Source of the DNA: Dastarcus helophoroides
Taxonomy: Eukaryota > Arthropoda > Insecta > Coleoptera > Bothrideridae
NCBI GenBank assembly: GCA_028583605.1
Contig: CM053335.1
Coordinates: forward strand, 15,684,553-15,748,552
DNA length: 64,000 nt
Direction of reading: 5' to 3'
Shown: in pieces, positions 14,401-29,400 of the stretch
Layout of the letters: each line of letters opens with the position of its first letter
Position numbering within the stretch: the stretch's first letter is position 1
Translations under genes and position numbers: made by a program
Notes under the pieces: model-generated
What the model was told of the DNA's origin: nothing
Seen by the model: only the letters and a program-made list of their open reading frames with translations
Databases searched by the model: none

Positions 14401-17400
14401 AGTAGGAATTCTGAAAAAGCCAACTTTTTTTGAGTCAGTGACAATTTCGAAACAAAGTTGATATTTTCATAAGAAAAATGACAACATTTTCAAAAAAAAA
14501 AGGGAATTTCGAATTGTTTCCTGAATATTTCGACCTTTTTGAAAAAAAGATTTTCGAAAAAAGTAGAATATTCCAAAAATGTGATTATTTTAAAAAGGTC
14601 AAATTTATTCTAGAAAAGTCAAAATGTTCAAAAAAAAGTCGGAAATTTTACAAAATAGAGAGAAATTTCGCAAAATTGTCAGAAATTTCGCAAAATAGTC
14701 GACATTTTCAGGAAAAAAGTCGAAATTGGCAAAAAATAAACATTTTGAAAATATGAACCAAAAAAAGGTTTTTCGAAAAAAGTAGAATATCTCAAAAATG
14801 TGATTATTTTGAAAAGGTCAAATTTTTTCTAAATAAAGTCAAAATGTTTAAAAAAGTCAAGATTAAAAGAAAAAGTCGGAAATTTCGAAAAATAGTTGAC
14901 AGTCGAAAAAAGTAGAATATTCCAAAAATGTGATTATTTTGAAAAAGGTCAGATTTTTTCTAAAAAAGTCAAAATGTTCAAAAAAAAATCGAAATTTTTA
15001 AGCCAAAGTTTCGAGAAAAACAGAAATTTCGCGAAATAGTCAGAAAATTCACAAAATGGACGGAAATTTCGCAAAATAGTCAGAAATTTCGAGAAATGGT
15101 GAGAAATTTCGCGAAATAGTCGACATTTTCAGAAAAAAAGTCGAAATTTGCGAAAAAAGTAAAAATATTTAAAAATAAAAAAAGATTTTTCGAAAAAAGT
15201 AGAATATCTCAAATATGTGATTATTCAGAAAAGGTCAGATTTTCTCTAAAAAAAAGTCTAAATGTTTAAAAAAGTCACGATTAAAAGAAAAAGTCAGAAA
15301 TTTCGAAAAATAGTTGACATTTTCAGGAAAAAAGTCAAAATTTCCAAAAAAGGTCAAGATTAAAATAAATTGAAATTTTCAAGGGAAATGGACTTTTTCA
15401 AAATGAATCAGAATTTCCAGAAAAAGTTGAAAATCAGTTGAAATTTTGATAAAATAAGTCAAAAATTCAAAAATAGTAGCAATTCTGAAAAAGACAACAT
15501 TTTTTTAAAACAGAAAAAATTTCGAAACAAAGATGACATTTTCATAGGAAAAGTGCAAAATTTTCAAAAAAAAAGGGAATTTCGAGTTCTTTCCTGCATA
15601 TTTCGACCTTTTTGAAAAAAAAGATTTTCGAAAAAAAGTAGACTATTCCAAAAATGTGATTATTTTGAAAAAGGTCAGATTTTTTCTGAAAAAGTCAAAA
15701 TGTTCAAAAAAAAAAATCGAAATTTTTAAGCCAAAGTTTCGAAAAAAACAGAAATTTCGCGAAATAGTCAGAAATTACGTAAAATTATCAAAAATTTCGC
15801 AAAATTGTCAGAAACTTTGCGAAATGGTCGACATTTTAAGGAAAAAAGTCGGAATTTGCAAAAAAAAGGTAAACATTTTGAAAATATGAACCAAAAAAAG
15901 ATTTTCGAAAAAAGTAGAATATCTCAAAAATGTGATTATTCTGAAAAGGTAAGATTTTTTCTAAAAGGGTCAAAATGTTTAAAAAAATCGAAATTTTCGA
16001 GTCAAAATTTCGGGATAAAGTCAGAAATTTCGCAAAGTCAGAAATTTCGCAAAATAGTCAGAAATTTCGCGAAATAGTCGACATTTTCAAGAAAAAAGTC
16101 GAAATTTGCAAAAAAAGGTAAAAATTTGAAAATATGAACCTAAAAAAAGAGTTTCCAAAAAGTAGAATATCTCAAAAATGTGATTATTCTGAAAAGGTCA
16201 GATTTTTTCTAAAAAAAAGTCTAAATGTTTAAAAAAAGTCAAGATTAAAAGAAAAAGTCAGAAATTTCGAAAAATAGTTGACATTTTCAGGAAAAAAGTT
16301 AAAATTTCCAAAAAAGGTCAAGATTAAAATAAATCGAAATTTTCAAGGGAAATGGACTTTTTCAAAATGAATCAGAATTTCGAGAAAAAGTTGAAAATCA
16401 GTCCAAATTTTCATAAAATAAGGCAAAAATTCAAAAAAAGTAGTAATTCTGAAAAAGTCAACATTTTTTTAAATCAGTAAAAATTTCGAAACAAAGTTGA
16501 CATTTTCATAGGAAAAATGACAAAATTTTCAAAAAAAAAGGGAATTTCGAGTTCTTTCCTGAATATTTCGACCTTTTTGAAAAAAGATTTTCGAAAAAAG
16601 TAGAATATTCCAAAAATGTGATTATCTTGAAAAAGGTCAGATTTTTTCTAAAAAAGTCAAAATGTTCAAAAAAAAAATCGAAATTTTTGAGCCAAAGTTT
16701 CGAAAAAAACAGAAATTTCGCGAAAGGGTCAGAAATTTCGTAAAATTGTCAGAAATTTCGCAAAATTGTCAGAAATTTCGCGAAATGGTCGACATTTTCA
16801 AGAAAAAAGTCGAAATTTCCAAAAGAAAGTAAATATTTTGAAAATATGAACCAAAAAAAGATTTTTCGAAAAAAGTAGAATATCTCAAAAATGTGATTAT
16901 TTTGAAAAGGTCAAATTTTTTCTAAAAAAGTCAAAATGTTTAAAAAAGTCAAGATTATAAGAAAAAGTCAGAAATTTCGAAAAATAGTTGACATTTTCGG
17001 GAAAAAAGTCAAAATTTCCAAAAAAAAGTCAAGATTAAAATGAATCGAAATTTTTAAGGAAAGTGGACTTTTTCAAAATGAATCAGAATTTCGAGAAAAT
17101 ACTTAAAAATCAGTCGAACTTTTCATAAAAGTCAAAAATTCAAAAAAAGTAGCAATTCTGAAAAAGCCAACATTTTTTTTAAATAAGTAGCAATTTCGAA
17201 ACAAAGTTGACCTTTTCATACGAAAAATGATAAAATTTTCAAAAAAAAAGGGAATTTCAGTTGTTTCCTGAATATTTCGACCTTTTTGAAAAAAAGATTT
17301 TCGAAAAAAGTAGAATATTCCAAAAATGTGATTTTTTTAAAATGGTCAGATTTTTTCTAGAAAAGTTAAAATGTTTAAAAAAAATCGAAATTTGTAAGCC

Positions 17401-20400
17401 AAAATTTCGCGGAATAGTCAGAAATTTCACAAAATAGACAGAAATTTGGTAAAATAGTCAGAAATTTCGCGAAATAGTCGACATTTTCAGGAAAAAAGTC
17501 GAAATTTGCAAAAAAAGTAAAAATTTTGAAAATATGACCCAAAAAGGATTTTCGAAAAAAGTAGAATATTTCAAAAATGTGATTATTTTGAAGAGGTCAG
17601 TTTTTTTCTAAAAAAGTCAAAATGTTAAAAAAAATCGAAATTTTTGAGTAAAAATTTCGGGATAAAGTCAGAAAAGAAATTTCGCAAAATAGTCAGAAAT
17701 TTCGCGAAATAGTCGACATTTTCAGGAAAAAAGTCGAAATTTGCAAAAAAGTAAAAATTTTGAAAATATGACCAAAAAAAAGATTTTCGAAAAAAGTAGA
17801 ATATTTCAAAAATTTGATTGTTTTGAAAAGGTCAGATTTTTTCTAAAAAAGTCAAAATGTTAAAAAAAATCGAAATTTTCGAGTCAAAATTTCGAGATAA
17901 AGTCAAAAATTTCGCCAAGTCAGAAATTTCGCAAAATAGTCAGAAATTTCGCAAAATAGTCAGAAATTTTGCAAAATAGTCAGAAATTTCGCGAAATAGT
18001 CGACATTTTCAGGAAAAATGTCGAAATTTGCAAAAAAAGTAAAAATTTTGAAAATATGACCCAAAAAAAGATTTTCGAAAAAAGTAGAATATTTCAAAAA
18101 TGTGATTATTTTAAAAAGGTCAGATTTTTTCTAGAAAAGTCAAAATGTTTAAAAAAAATCGAAATTTTTAAGCCAAAATTTCGAGAAAAAGTAAGAAATT
18201 TCGCGAAATAGTCAGAAATTTCGCAAAATACACAGAAATTTCGCAAAATAGTCAGATATTTCGCGAAATAGTCGACATTTTCAGGAAAAAGTTGAAATTT
18301 GTAAAAAAAGTAAAAATTTTGAAAATATGACCCAATAAAAGATTTTCAAAAAAAGTAGAAAATCTCAAAAATGTGATTATATTAAAAAGGTCAGATTTTT
18401 TCTAAAAAAGTCAAAATGTTTAAAAAAATCGAAATTTTCGAGTCAAAATTTCGGAATAAAGTCAGAAATTTCGCAAAATAGTCAGAAATTTCGCAAAAGA
18501 GTCAGAAATTTCGCGAAATAGTCGACATTTTCAGGAAAAAAGTCGAAATTTGTAAAAAAAGTAAAAATTTTGAAAATATGACCCAATAAAAGATTTTCGA
18601 AAAAAGTAGAGTATCTCAAAAATGTGATTATTTTAAAAAGGTCAGATTTTTTCTAAAAAAGTCAAAATGTTTAAAAAAATCGAAATTTTCGAGTCAAAAT
18701 TTCAGGATAAAGTCAAAATTTCGCAAAATAATATCAGAATTTTCGCAAAAGAGTCAGAAATTTCGCGAAATACTCGACATTTTCTGGAAAAAAGTCGAAA
18801 ATTGCAAAAAAAGTAAAATTTTTTAAAATATGACTCTTTGGAGAAAATTAGGATATTTTTGATTCTTAAAATAATCCAAAATCTTAAGCAAAAGTTGAAT
18901 TTTTGTAAAAAATGAAAATTTTGAACAAATTGAAAATTTTGAAATGTTCAAAAATTGCAGAGTCGAATTTCAACTTCCCCCAAAATGATCAAAATTCAGA
19001 AAAAAGTGCAAATTTTGAAATGTCCAAAAATTTCAAAAGAAATCAAAATTTTCAACAAAAAAATTGGAAATTTTCAAAAACATCAAAATTTTCAAAAAGA
19101 ACATTTAATTTTTTTCAAATTTACAAAAAAGTTCAAATCGACTTTATTTCAAAAGACGAGAAATTTTTGAAAAAGTGAAATTTTCAAAATATAAGTAGAA
19201 GTTTGGAGCAAGAGTTGAAATTTTGAAAAAGATTAGAAAACCTTTAAAATGATTTGAAATTTTGAAAATAAGTTGAAATTTTGAAAAAAAGTTGAAATTT
19301 TGAAAAAAGCTGAAATTTTGAAATGTCGAAGCCGGAAGAAAATCGATATTTAAAAAAAAAATTAAAAATTTTTAATCACGTCAAAATTTTAAAAAGTTTA
19401 CTATTTAAAAAGTGGACATTTTTCGGAAAAGTCGAATTTTTAAGTTGAATTAATACAAAAAAGTCTAAATTTAAGTCTAAAGTCTAAAAGAAAATCAAAA
19501 ATCTGAAAAATAACTTAAAATTTTAAGAAAAAGTTAAAATTTTGAAAAAAAGCGGAAATTTCGAAATGTCGAAGCAGGAGAAAATCGATATTTTTAAAGA
19601 AAAATGAAAAATTTTCAAACACGTCGAAATTTTAAAAAAATTTCTGTTGAAAGGTGGAAATTTTTCGAAAAAGTCGAATTTTTAAGTTGAATTAATAAAA
19701 AAAGTCTAAATTTAAAAAAAATTTGGAATCAAAAATCTGCAAAAAGCGTAAATTTCGAAATGTCAAACTCGGAGAAAATCGATATTTTGAAAGTAAAATT
19801 AAACATTTTCAAACATCGAAATTTTAAAAAATTTCCTATTCTAAATTTGAAAAAAAGTCGAAATCAAAAATCTGCACAATAACTCGAAATTTGGAGAAAA
19901 AGTTGAAATTTTGAAAAAAGCGTAAATTTCGAAACGTCGAAGTCGGAAGAAAATCGATATTTTCAAAGAAAAATTTTTTTGATTTTTAAATTAATCCAAA
20001 ATTTTGACTAAAAGTTGAATTTTTTTAAAAAAGCTGAAATTTCGAAATGTCGAAGCCGGAGAAAATCGATATTTTTAAAGAAAAATTAAAAATTTTTAAA
20101 CACGTCGAAATTTTAAAAAGTTTACTATTAAAAAAGTGGAAATTTTTCGAAAAAGTCGAATTTTTAAGTTGAATTAATAAAAAGAAAGTCTAAATTTAAA
20201 AAAAGTCGAAGTCTAAAAGAAAATAAAAAATCTGCAAAATAACTTAAAATTTTGAGAAAAAGTTGAAATTTTGAAAAAAGCGGAAATTTCGAAATGTCGA
20301 AGCAAGAAGAAAATCGATATTTTTAAAGAAAAATTAAAACACGTGGAAATGTTAAAAAATTTCCTGTTCAAATAGTGACATTTTTCGAAAAAGTCGAATT

Positions 20401-23400
20401 TTTAAGCTGAATTAATAAAAAGAAAGTCTAAATTTGAAAAAAAAGTCGGAGTCTAAAAGAAAATCAAAAATCTCTTAAAATAACTTTAAACTTTTCGAAA
20501 AAGTCGAATTTTTAAGTTGAATTAATAAAAAAAAGTCTAAATTTGAAAAAAGTCGAAGTCTTAAAGATAATCAAAAATCTGCAAAGTAACTTAAAATTTT
20601 GAGAAAAAGTTTTCAAAAAAGTTGAAATTTTCAAAAGAATGGATTTTTGAAAAAATGGAAAATTTGAAATGTCGAAGTTTTGAAGAAAAGTCAAAATATT
20701 TAACAAATAAATAAAAATTTTCAGACACGTCGAAATTTTTAAAAGATTCGTTTCCAAAAAAATGAAAATTTTCAGATAAAAGTCTGTTCAGTCGAACTTA
20801 TCAAAAAAATGTCGATATTTGAAGTCGCGATATTAAAAAAAACGTGGAATTTCTGTTTTTTGTTTCAAAATTGTTACCATTTGACAATTTTGGCAACAAA
20901 GTCACTGATTCTCTTAGAAAATGATTTTTTTTTGTTGCAGACGCATTTCGTCTGCGTTGTACCGCCTTACCGCCGACCGGACATAACCGAACCGGTGACG
21001 GTCCGGTTATGTGTCGTGTCAAGTGGTAAAACGAGCGAATCCCAACCATTTATGTACACGCCCGTTAACGGGGCGATGCCAAGCGGTAAGCTTTTGTTCA
21101 TTATTATTACCGGCACTTTAACGAAAGATTGGCTTAATGTTGTTGTTTTGAGCGAAACCAAAAACGACTAAAGTTCGCAACCTTTTTTATTACAACTAAC
21201 TCGCTTATCGAGGGGTCCCGCAAAAACGCACCCGGAGATAACCCCAAGACCTATTTATAGCCAACGGAGGCGGGTTAACAGGAATTTGATCCTTTGGGGG
21301 TCTCGTGATGTCTCCACTTTTGTGATAATTAGGATGGAAACGTTATGTGCTCGTAGACGATTTTAGTTTCGATAACTCGCATTAGTGTGGCGTTAGAGAA
21401 AATTATCGTGATAATTATAGAGGCTGATTCATCAAAAATGAGAACTTTCGAAACTGCGGATACTGGGGACTAAGTATGACGTGTGTAAAGGGAAGGAATG
21501 GCGAAAGAAATTAGAACAAAATAAAATTTTTGATGAACGCCGCGTGGAACACTGAAAGCGTGGACTCGTGGTGACGTAATTACAGAGTTGCCAACTCCTA
21601 AGAAATATTTATCCATGGAAACATGTCTCCAAAAATTTCCATACCTAATAAAAAGCCCCAAACCCAACAAAAACTCCCAAATCGAAATTACAATCACCTA
21701 AACTTTTACAACATGCACAAACCCAAAAATCCCAAAACTAAAAAAATATACCTTAAATAATCAGTTCTTCTCCTAGAAATATTCCTCCCAGAAAGCCATA
21801 TTTTCCCACAAATTAGGATCAAAACCACCAAGTTGGCAACCCTGTCATTACAAGACGATCTAGTAGAAGTGATTACAAGACGATCTACTAGTTAGCAACT
21901 TTCGCGCCAAAAATCAAAGCAACGACGCCAAATTAAGCCAATCTAGGCTTTAGCATGCGACGCATGAAATTAATTGGATGACTGGGTCAAATAACCACAA
22001 CAAATTACCCTTCACCATGGAGCCCAACTCCAATCAACTCGATCAACGAACTGAAAAATTCGTTATGGTTCTTTGGACGTATGAAGCTGGAGAATTCTCA
22101 CAATGCGTCGTTGTTTCAACCAGAAAAATCATCAATTCGAAACGTCGCCTTGTGAGGATTTTACGGCTTAAAATTATTTGGACAAATTTGTACTAAAGTG
22201 TGGATGATGCGATTGCGCGTGTGATTGAGCATAATTTGTCGAAAGACTCAGTAAGCATGTTATCGAAAAGTTGATCCCGATTGACGTGTCCGTCTGCCGA
22301 ATGCTTGTTGTAGTACAAAATTTGTCCCGACGATTTCAGATACTGGGTTACATTATTTTTTGAATTTTTGGATCACTCAACCGTTTACTCAGCTGATTAG
22401 TCAACCAAAATCGAAATAATGTAACCCCGGACAATTCCAGTGGCTTTGGAGCAGAACAATTTTCATATTTGTATTTTTGTGTTTTATTTAGGTAGCACCT
22501 CAACATTTAATAGCTATTTGACATCTTTAGGTCTCTCTATAGCTACGTCTCTTTTGTATTAATCTGGAATGAAATGTATTTATTTCTTCATGTGAAATGT
22601 GAGATATTCAAAACTCAAGTATTGTAATTACCTTTCAACCCCCTTGAAATGTAATTATTTAAATTTGTGTCGTTGTACTTTTTTATACAGAATTTTTTTG
22701 TATACCAAAGCTACCGATTTATCTGACTTTTGTATTGTACTGTAAAGTTTTTTGATGTGCTCGCTGAATAAATGGTGAAATATTTCGAAGAATCGACGCT
22801 TTGGTCGAATTTTTTGAAACAGTTGACTCGCGCGGTACTACCCACGAACTCGGCCGCATTTCGAACCCAATTCACTGCCAAACAGAAATCAGATTTAATG
22901 TAGTACTATCAGGGACCCAATACTAATATCAAAAGAGTCAATTGTCAATTTAACTCGCGCGGTACTACCCACGAACTCAACCGCATTTCGAACCCAATTC
23001 ACTGCCACACAGAAATCAGATTTAATGTAGTACTATCAGGGATCTAATACTACTATCAAAAGAGTCAATTGTCAATTTAACTCGCGCGGTACTACCCACG
23101 AACTCAGCCGCATTTCGAACCCAATTCACTGCCAAACAGAAATCAGATTTAATGCAGTACTATCAGGGACCCAATACTACTATCAAAAGAGTCAATTGTC
23201 AATTTAACTCGCGCGGTACTACCCACGAACTCAGCCGCATTTCGAACCCAATTCACTGCCAAACAGAAATCAGATTTAATGCAGTACTATCAGGAACCCA
23301 ATATCGAAAGAGTCAATTGGGAATCTTGCCGTAACTGTTACTGTTTTTAATGGTAAACTTGTCCAGTCTGAAATTAATTCAGTTAAAGGTTGAAAAGTCA

Positions 23401-26400
23401 AAAAGTAGGCACCCAAGTCGCTTGAAATTGCTAAAATTGAACATATCGCAACTCAGTACTACCCGATTAATCACAGTACTACTTGATTCATCTCAATACT
23501 ATTCAAGATCGAATTACCCAGTGTTATTGTATGTTGAAGAACCAAAAGAATCAAATTCTATTACAACTTGAACCGTTAAAAAAGTGCCTCGTACTGCGGT
23601 ACTGCCCACGTACCCAATTTAATTTAAAGAACCAAAATAGATCAATTAATCTCAGCACTACTCAGGTAGGGAATTTTATGGCATTTTAAGGAACCAAGAA
23701 GACAGTTGAAAGCAGTACCAGCAAATTCAGTTGCATTATAATTTGATGCAACTTCAGAAGAGTTGGCGGTACTGCCCATGAACCAAATTCAATTGCAGTT
23801 TAAAAATACAAAATGTCTAACGGTTTAATTAAATACCAAGTGCCTAATTCACTGTTAAGTACCAGAAAAGGTTGTAAATTTTTAAAGTAAAAGACCACCT
23901 GTTGGTCAAAATTTGCTACAATTACAGTACTGACCAAGAACTCAAATTTTATTATTTATATTATTATATATTGGAGAACCTAAATGGTTTAATTGATCTC
24001 AGTTTTATTCAAGAAACCACTTCTACTATACCAAGAGCTCATTTGAACGCAGTACCACCTACGAATCTAATTCTATTGTGATTTAAACCATCAAGAGATT
24101 ATACCACCATCCTCCCAACGTATCTAATTTGATCAGTACTATTCAAAAACCTAATTCTGCTGCATCTTATGGAACCAAGAGGTCAACGAAGCGCGGTACT
24201 ACCCTCGAATCCAATTCTATTCTGTAACTTGAATCTTCAAAGTTTAACGGTATCCTCGTACCCAATTCGATTGTCAATCTCAGTACTATTCAAAAATACA
24301 CTCCTACCGTTCCAAAAGTTCAGTTAAGTGTAGTACCACCTAGAATCTAATTCTATTGTGATTTGAGCCATCAAGAGATTATGCCACCATCCTCCCAAAG
24401 TATCTAATTTGATCAATACTATTCAAAAACCTAATTCTGCTGCATCTTATGGAACCAAGAGGTCAACAAAACGCGGTACTACCCTCGAATCCAATTCTAT
24501 TCTGTAACTTGAATCTTCAAAGTTTAACGGTATCCTCGTACCCAATTCGATTGTTAATCTCAGTACTATTCAAAAATACACTCCTATCGTTCCAAAAGTT
24601 CAGTTAAGTGTAGTACCACCTAGAATCTAATTCTATTGTGATTTGAGTCATCAAGAGATTATACCAACATCCTCCCAATGTATCTAATTTGATCAGTACT
24701 ATTCAAAAACCTAATTCTGCCGCATCTTATGAAACCAAGAGGTCAACGAAACGTGGTACTACCCTCGAATCCAATTCTATTCTGTAACTTGAATCTTCAA
24801 AGTTTAACGGTATCCTCGTACCCAATTCGATTGTTAATCTCAGTACTATTCAAGAATACACTCCTAACGTTCCAAGAGTTCAGTTAAGTGCAGTACCACC
24901 TAGAATCTAATTTTATTGTAATTCGAACCATCAAGAGATTATCTCACCATCCTCCCAATGTATCTAATTTAATCAGTACTATTCAAAAACATAATTCTGC
25001 TGCATCTTATGGAATCAAGAGGTCAACTGAACGCGGTACTACCCTCGAATCCAATTCTATTCTGTAACTTGAATCTTCAAAGTTTAACGGTATCCTCGTA
25101 CCCAATTCGATTGTTAATCTCAGTACTATTCAAGAATACACTCCTGATGCTCCAAAAGTTCAGTTAAGTGTAGTACCACCTCGAATCCAATTCTATTCTG
25201 TAACTTGAATCTTCAAAGTTTAACGGTATCCTCGTACCCAATTCGATTGTTAATCTCAGTACTATTCAAGAATACACTCCTAACGTTCCAAGAGTTCAGT
25301 TAAGTGCAGTACCACCTAGAATCTAATTTTATTGTAATTTGAACCATCATGAGATTATCTCACCATCCTCCCAATGTATCTAATTTGATCAGTACTATTC
25401 AAAAACATAATTCTGCTGCATCTTATGGAATCAAGAGGTCAACTGAACGCGGTACTACCCTCGAATCCAATTCTATTCTGTAACTTGAATCTTCAAAGTT
25501 TAACGGTATCCTCGTACCCAATTCGATTGTTAATTTCGGTAATATTCAAGAATACACTCTTGACGCTCCAAAAGTTTAGTTAAGTGTAGTACCACCTAGA
25601 ATCTAATTCTATTGTGATTTGAACCATCAAGAGATTATACCAACATCCTCCCAATGTATCTAATTTGATCAATACTATTCAAAAACCTAATTCTGCTGCA
25701 TCTTATGGAACCAAGAGGTCACCTAAACGCGGTACTACCCTCGAATCTAATTCTATTCTGTAACTTGAATCTTCAAAGTTTAACGGTATCATCGTACTCA
25801 ATTCGATTGTTAATCTTAGTACTATTCAAAAATACACTTCTACCGTTCCAAAAGTTCAGTTAAGTGCAGTACCACCTATGAATCTAATTTTATTGTAATT
25901 CGAACCATCAAGAGATTATCCCACCATCCTCCCAACTAATCTGATTTGATCAGTCTATTCAAAAACCTAATTCTGCTGCTTCTTATGAAACCAAGAGGTC
26001 AACTAAACGCGGTACTACCCTCGAATCCAATTCTATTGTGTAACTTGAATCTTCAAAGTTTAACGGTATCCTCGTACCCAATTCGATTGTTAATCTCAGC
26101 ACTATTCAAGAATACACTCCTAACGTTCCAAGAGTTCAGTTAAGTGCAGTACCACCTAGAATCTAATTTTATTGTAATTCGAACCATCAAGAGATTATCT
26201 CACCATCCTCCCAATGTATCTAATTTGATCAGTACTATTCAAAAACATAATTCTGCTGCATCTTACGGAATCAAGAGGTCAACTGAACGCGGTACTACCC
26301 TCGAATCCAATTCTATTCTGTAACTTGAATCTTCAAAGTTTAACGGTATCCTCGTATCCAATTCGATTGTTAATCTCAGTACTATTCAAAAAGACACTTC

Positions 26401-29400
26401 TATCGTTCCAAAAGTTCAGTTAAGTGTAGTACCACCTAGAATCTAATTCTATTGTGATTTGAGCCATCAAGAGATTATCCCACCATCCTCCCAATGTATC
26501 TAATTTGATCAGTACTATTCAAAAACCTAATTCTGCTGCTTCTTATGAAACCAAGAGGTCAACTAAACGCGGTACTACCCTCGAATCCAATTCTATTGTG
26601 TAACTTGAATCTTCAAAGTTTAACGGTATCCTCGTACCCAATTCGATTGTTAATCTCAGTACTATTCAAGAATTCACTCCTACTGTATCAAGAGCTCATT
26701 TGAATGCAGTACCACCTATGAATCAAATTCTATTGTAATTTGAACCGCCAAAAGAGTTTGCCACCGTTCTCCCAACGTATTTAATTCGACTGCAGTTTAA
26801 AAAGCCAAAATTTCCAATAATTTCATTCGTATTCACGTATTGTCGTCTCCTATGTACCAAGAGCTCAGCAGTACCACCTACGAATCAAATTCTATTGCGA
26901 TTTAAACCGTCAAAAGTGTTTGCCACCGTTCTTGCAGAGTATCTAATTCAACTGCAGTTTAAAAAGCCGAAATTTTCAATAATTTTGTGCGGTACCACCC
27001 AAGAATCAATCCTCTTATTGTCTAAGATGCCAATGCCACAAAAAGTTGTATTTTGATGAACCAAAATTCCAAATTTGATTGGAATGCAAAAACCTTAAAT
27101 TTGGTACAATAGCAGTACCAACTAAAAACTTACACTATTATTAGTACTACTGTAGTGAAAGAAACCAAAATATATTAGTTAATATCAGTACTATTCAAGA
27201 ATCCAATTCTGCTACACCTTATGGAACCAAAAGGTCGATTGAACGCGGTACTACCCACGAATCTTACTCTATGGTGTAACTTGAATCTTCAAGTCAGTTT
27301 AACGTTGCGTTCGTTTCCCCATTCGATAGCTGATCTCACTACTATTCAAGAATTCACTCCTACTGCATCAAGAGCTAATTTTAACGCAGTACCACCTATG
27401 AATCAAATTCTATTGTAATTTGAACTGTCAAAAGAGTTTGCCACCGTTCTTCCAACGTATTTAATTCGACTGCAGTTTAAAAAGCCAGAATTTCTAATAA
27501 TTTCATTCGTATTCAAGTATTGTTGTCTTCTACTGTTCCAAGAGCTCAGCAGTACCACCTACGAATCAAATTTTATTGCGATTTAAACCGTCAAAAGTGT
27601 TTGCCACCGTTCTTCCAACGTATCTAATTCAATTGCAGTTTAAAAAGCTGAAATTTTAAATAATTTTATACGGTACCACCCAAGAATCTAATTCACTTAT
27701 TGTCTGAGGTGCCAGTGCCATAAAAAGTTGTATTTTGATGAACCAAAACTCCAAATTTGATTGGAGTGCGAAAACCTCAAATTTGGTACAATAGCAGTAC
27801 CAACAAAAAACTCACATTATTATTAGTACCACTGTAGTGAAAGAAACCAAAATATATCAAGTAATATCAGTACTATTCAAGAACCCAATTCTGCTGCACC
27901 TTATGGAACCAAGAGGTCGATTGAACGCAGTACTACCCGCGAATCCAATTCTATTGTGCAACTTGAATCTTCAAAAGTTAGTTTAACGTTGCCTTCGTAC
28001 CCAAGTGGATTAGTGATTTTCAGTACTGTTCACGAATCCGTTCCTATTGTACCGAGAGCTCAGTTGAACACAGTACCACCCACGAATCAAATTTTATTGC
28101 GATTTGAACCCCCAAAAGAGCTTGCTACCGTTCTTCCAACGTATCTAATTCGATTGCTATTCAAAACGCCAACATTTCCAATAATTTTATCCGGTACCAC
28201 CTAAGGATCTAATTTACTTATTGTCTAAGGTACCAGTCCCATAAAAAGTTGTATTTTGAGAACCAAAACTCCAAATTTGATTGGAGTGCGAAAACCTTAA
28301 ATTTGGTACAATAGCAGTACCAACTAAAAACTTACATTATTATTAGTACCATTGTAGTGAAATAAATCAAAATATGTCAACTAATATCAAAACTATATAA
28401 AGAACCCAATTTTGCTGCACTTTATGGAACCAAGAGTTCGATTGAACGAAGTACTACCCGCGAATCCAATTCTATTGTGTAATTTGGATCTTCAAAAGTA
28501 AGTTTAACCTTGCCCTCGTACCCAATTCGATTACTGATTTTCAGTACTGTTCACGAGCCCACCCTATTGTAGTGAGAGCTCAATTGAACGCAGTACCACC
28601 CACGAATCAAATTTTATTGCGATTTGAACCCTCAAAAGAGCTTGCTACCGTTCTCCCAATATATCTAATTCGATTGCTATTCAAAACGCCAACATTTCCA
28701 ATATTCAATATAAATTTTATCCGGTACCACCCAAGGATCTATTTTACTTATTGTCTAAGGTACCAGTGCCATAAAAATTTGTATTTTGATGAACCAAAAC
28801 TCCAAATTTGATTGGAGTGCGAAAACCTCTAATTTGGTACAATAGCAGTACCAACTAAAAACTCGCACTATTATTAGTACCACTGTAATGAAAGAAACCA
28901 AAATATATCAACTAATATCAGTACTATTCAAGAACCCAATTCTGCTGCGCCTTATGGCACCAAGAGGTCAATTGAACGCGGTACTACCCGCGAATCTAAT
29001 TCTGTTGCTTAATTTGAATCATCAAAAGTCAGTTTAACGTTGCCCTCGTACTTAATTCTCAAGAATCCATTCCTACTGTACCAAGCACTCATTTGAACGC
29101 AGTACCACCTACAAATCAAATATTGTTGTGATTTGAATCGTCAAAAGAATTTGTCGCCAGTTCTGCCAACATATCTAATTCGATTGCAGTTTAAAAAGTC
29201 AACATTTCCAACCATTTTATCTGGTACTACCCAGGGACCGAATTCACTTGTTGTGTAAGGTGCTAGTACCATAAAAGATTGTATGTTGGTAAACCGAAAC
29301 TCCAAATTTCATTAGATTGTAAAAATCTCAAATTTGGTACCATTTCAGTACCGACTGAAACCTCACGTTATTGTTAGTATCATTGCAGGGTAAACAGGCA

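Noticed and set aside
20801..21161. Minus-strand frames opposite the NFAT exon at 20941
   Set aside because: Antisense shadows of a clearly conserved IPT-domain exon.
22826..26720. CRISPR-like regular array
   Set aside because: Eukaryotic tandem satellite; the units are contiguous with no unique spacers.
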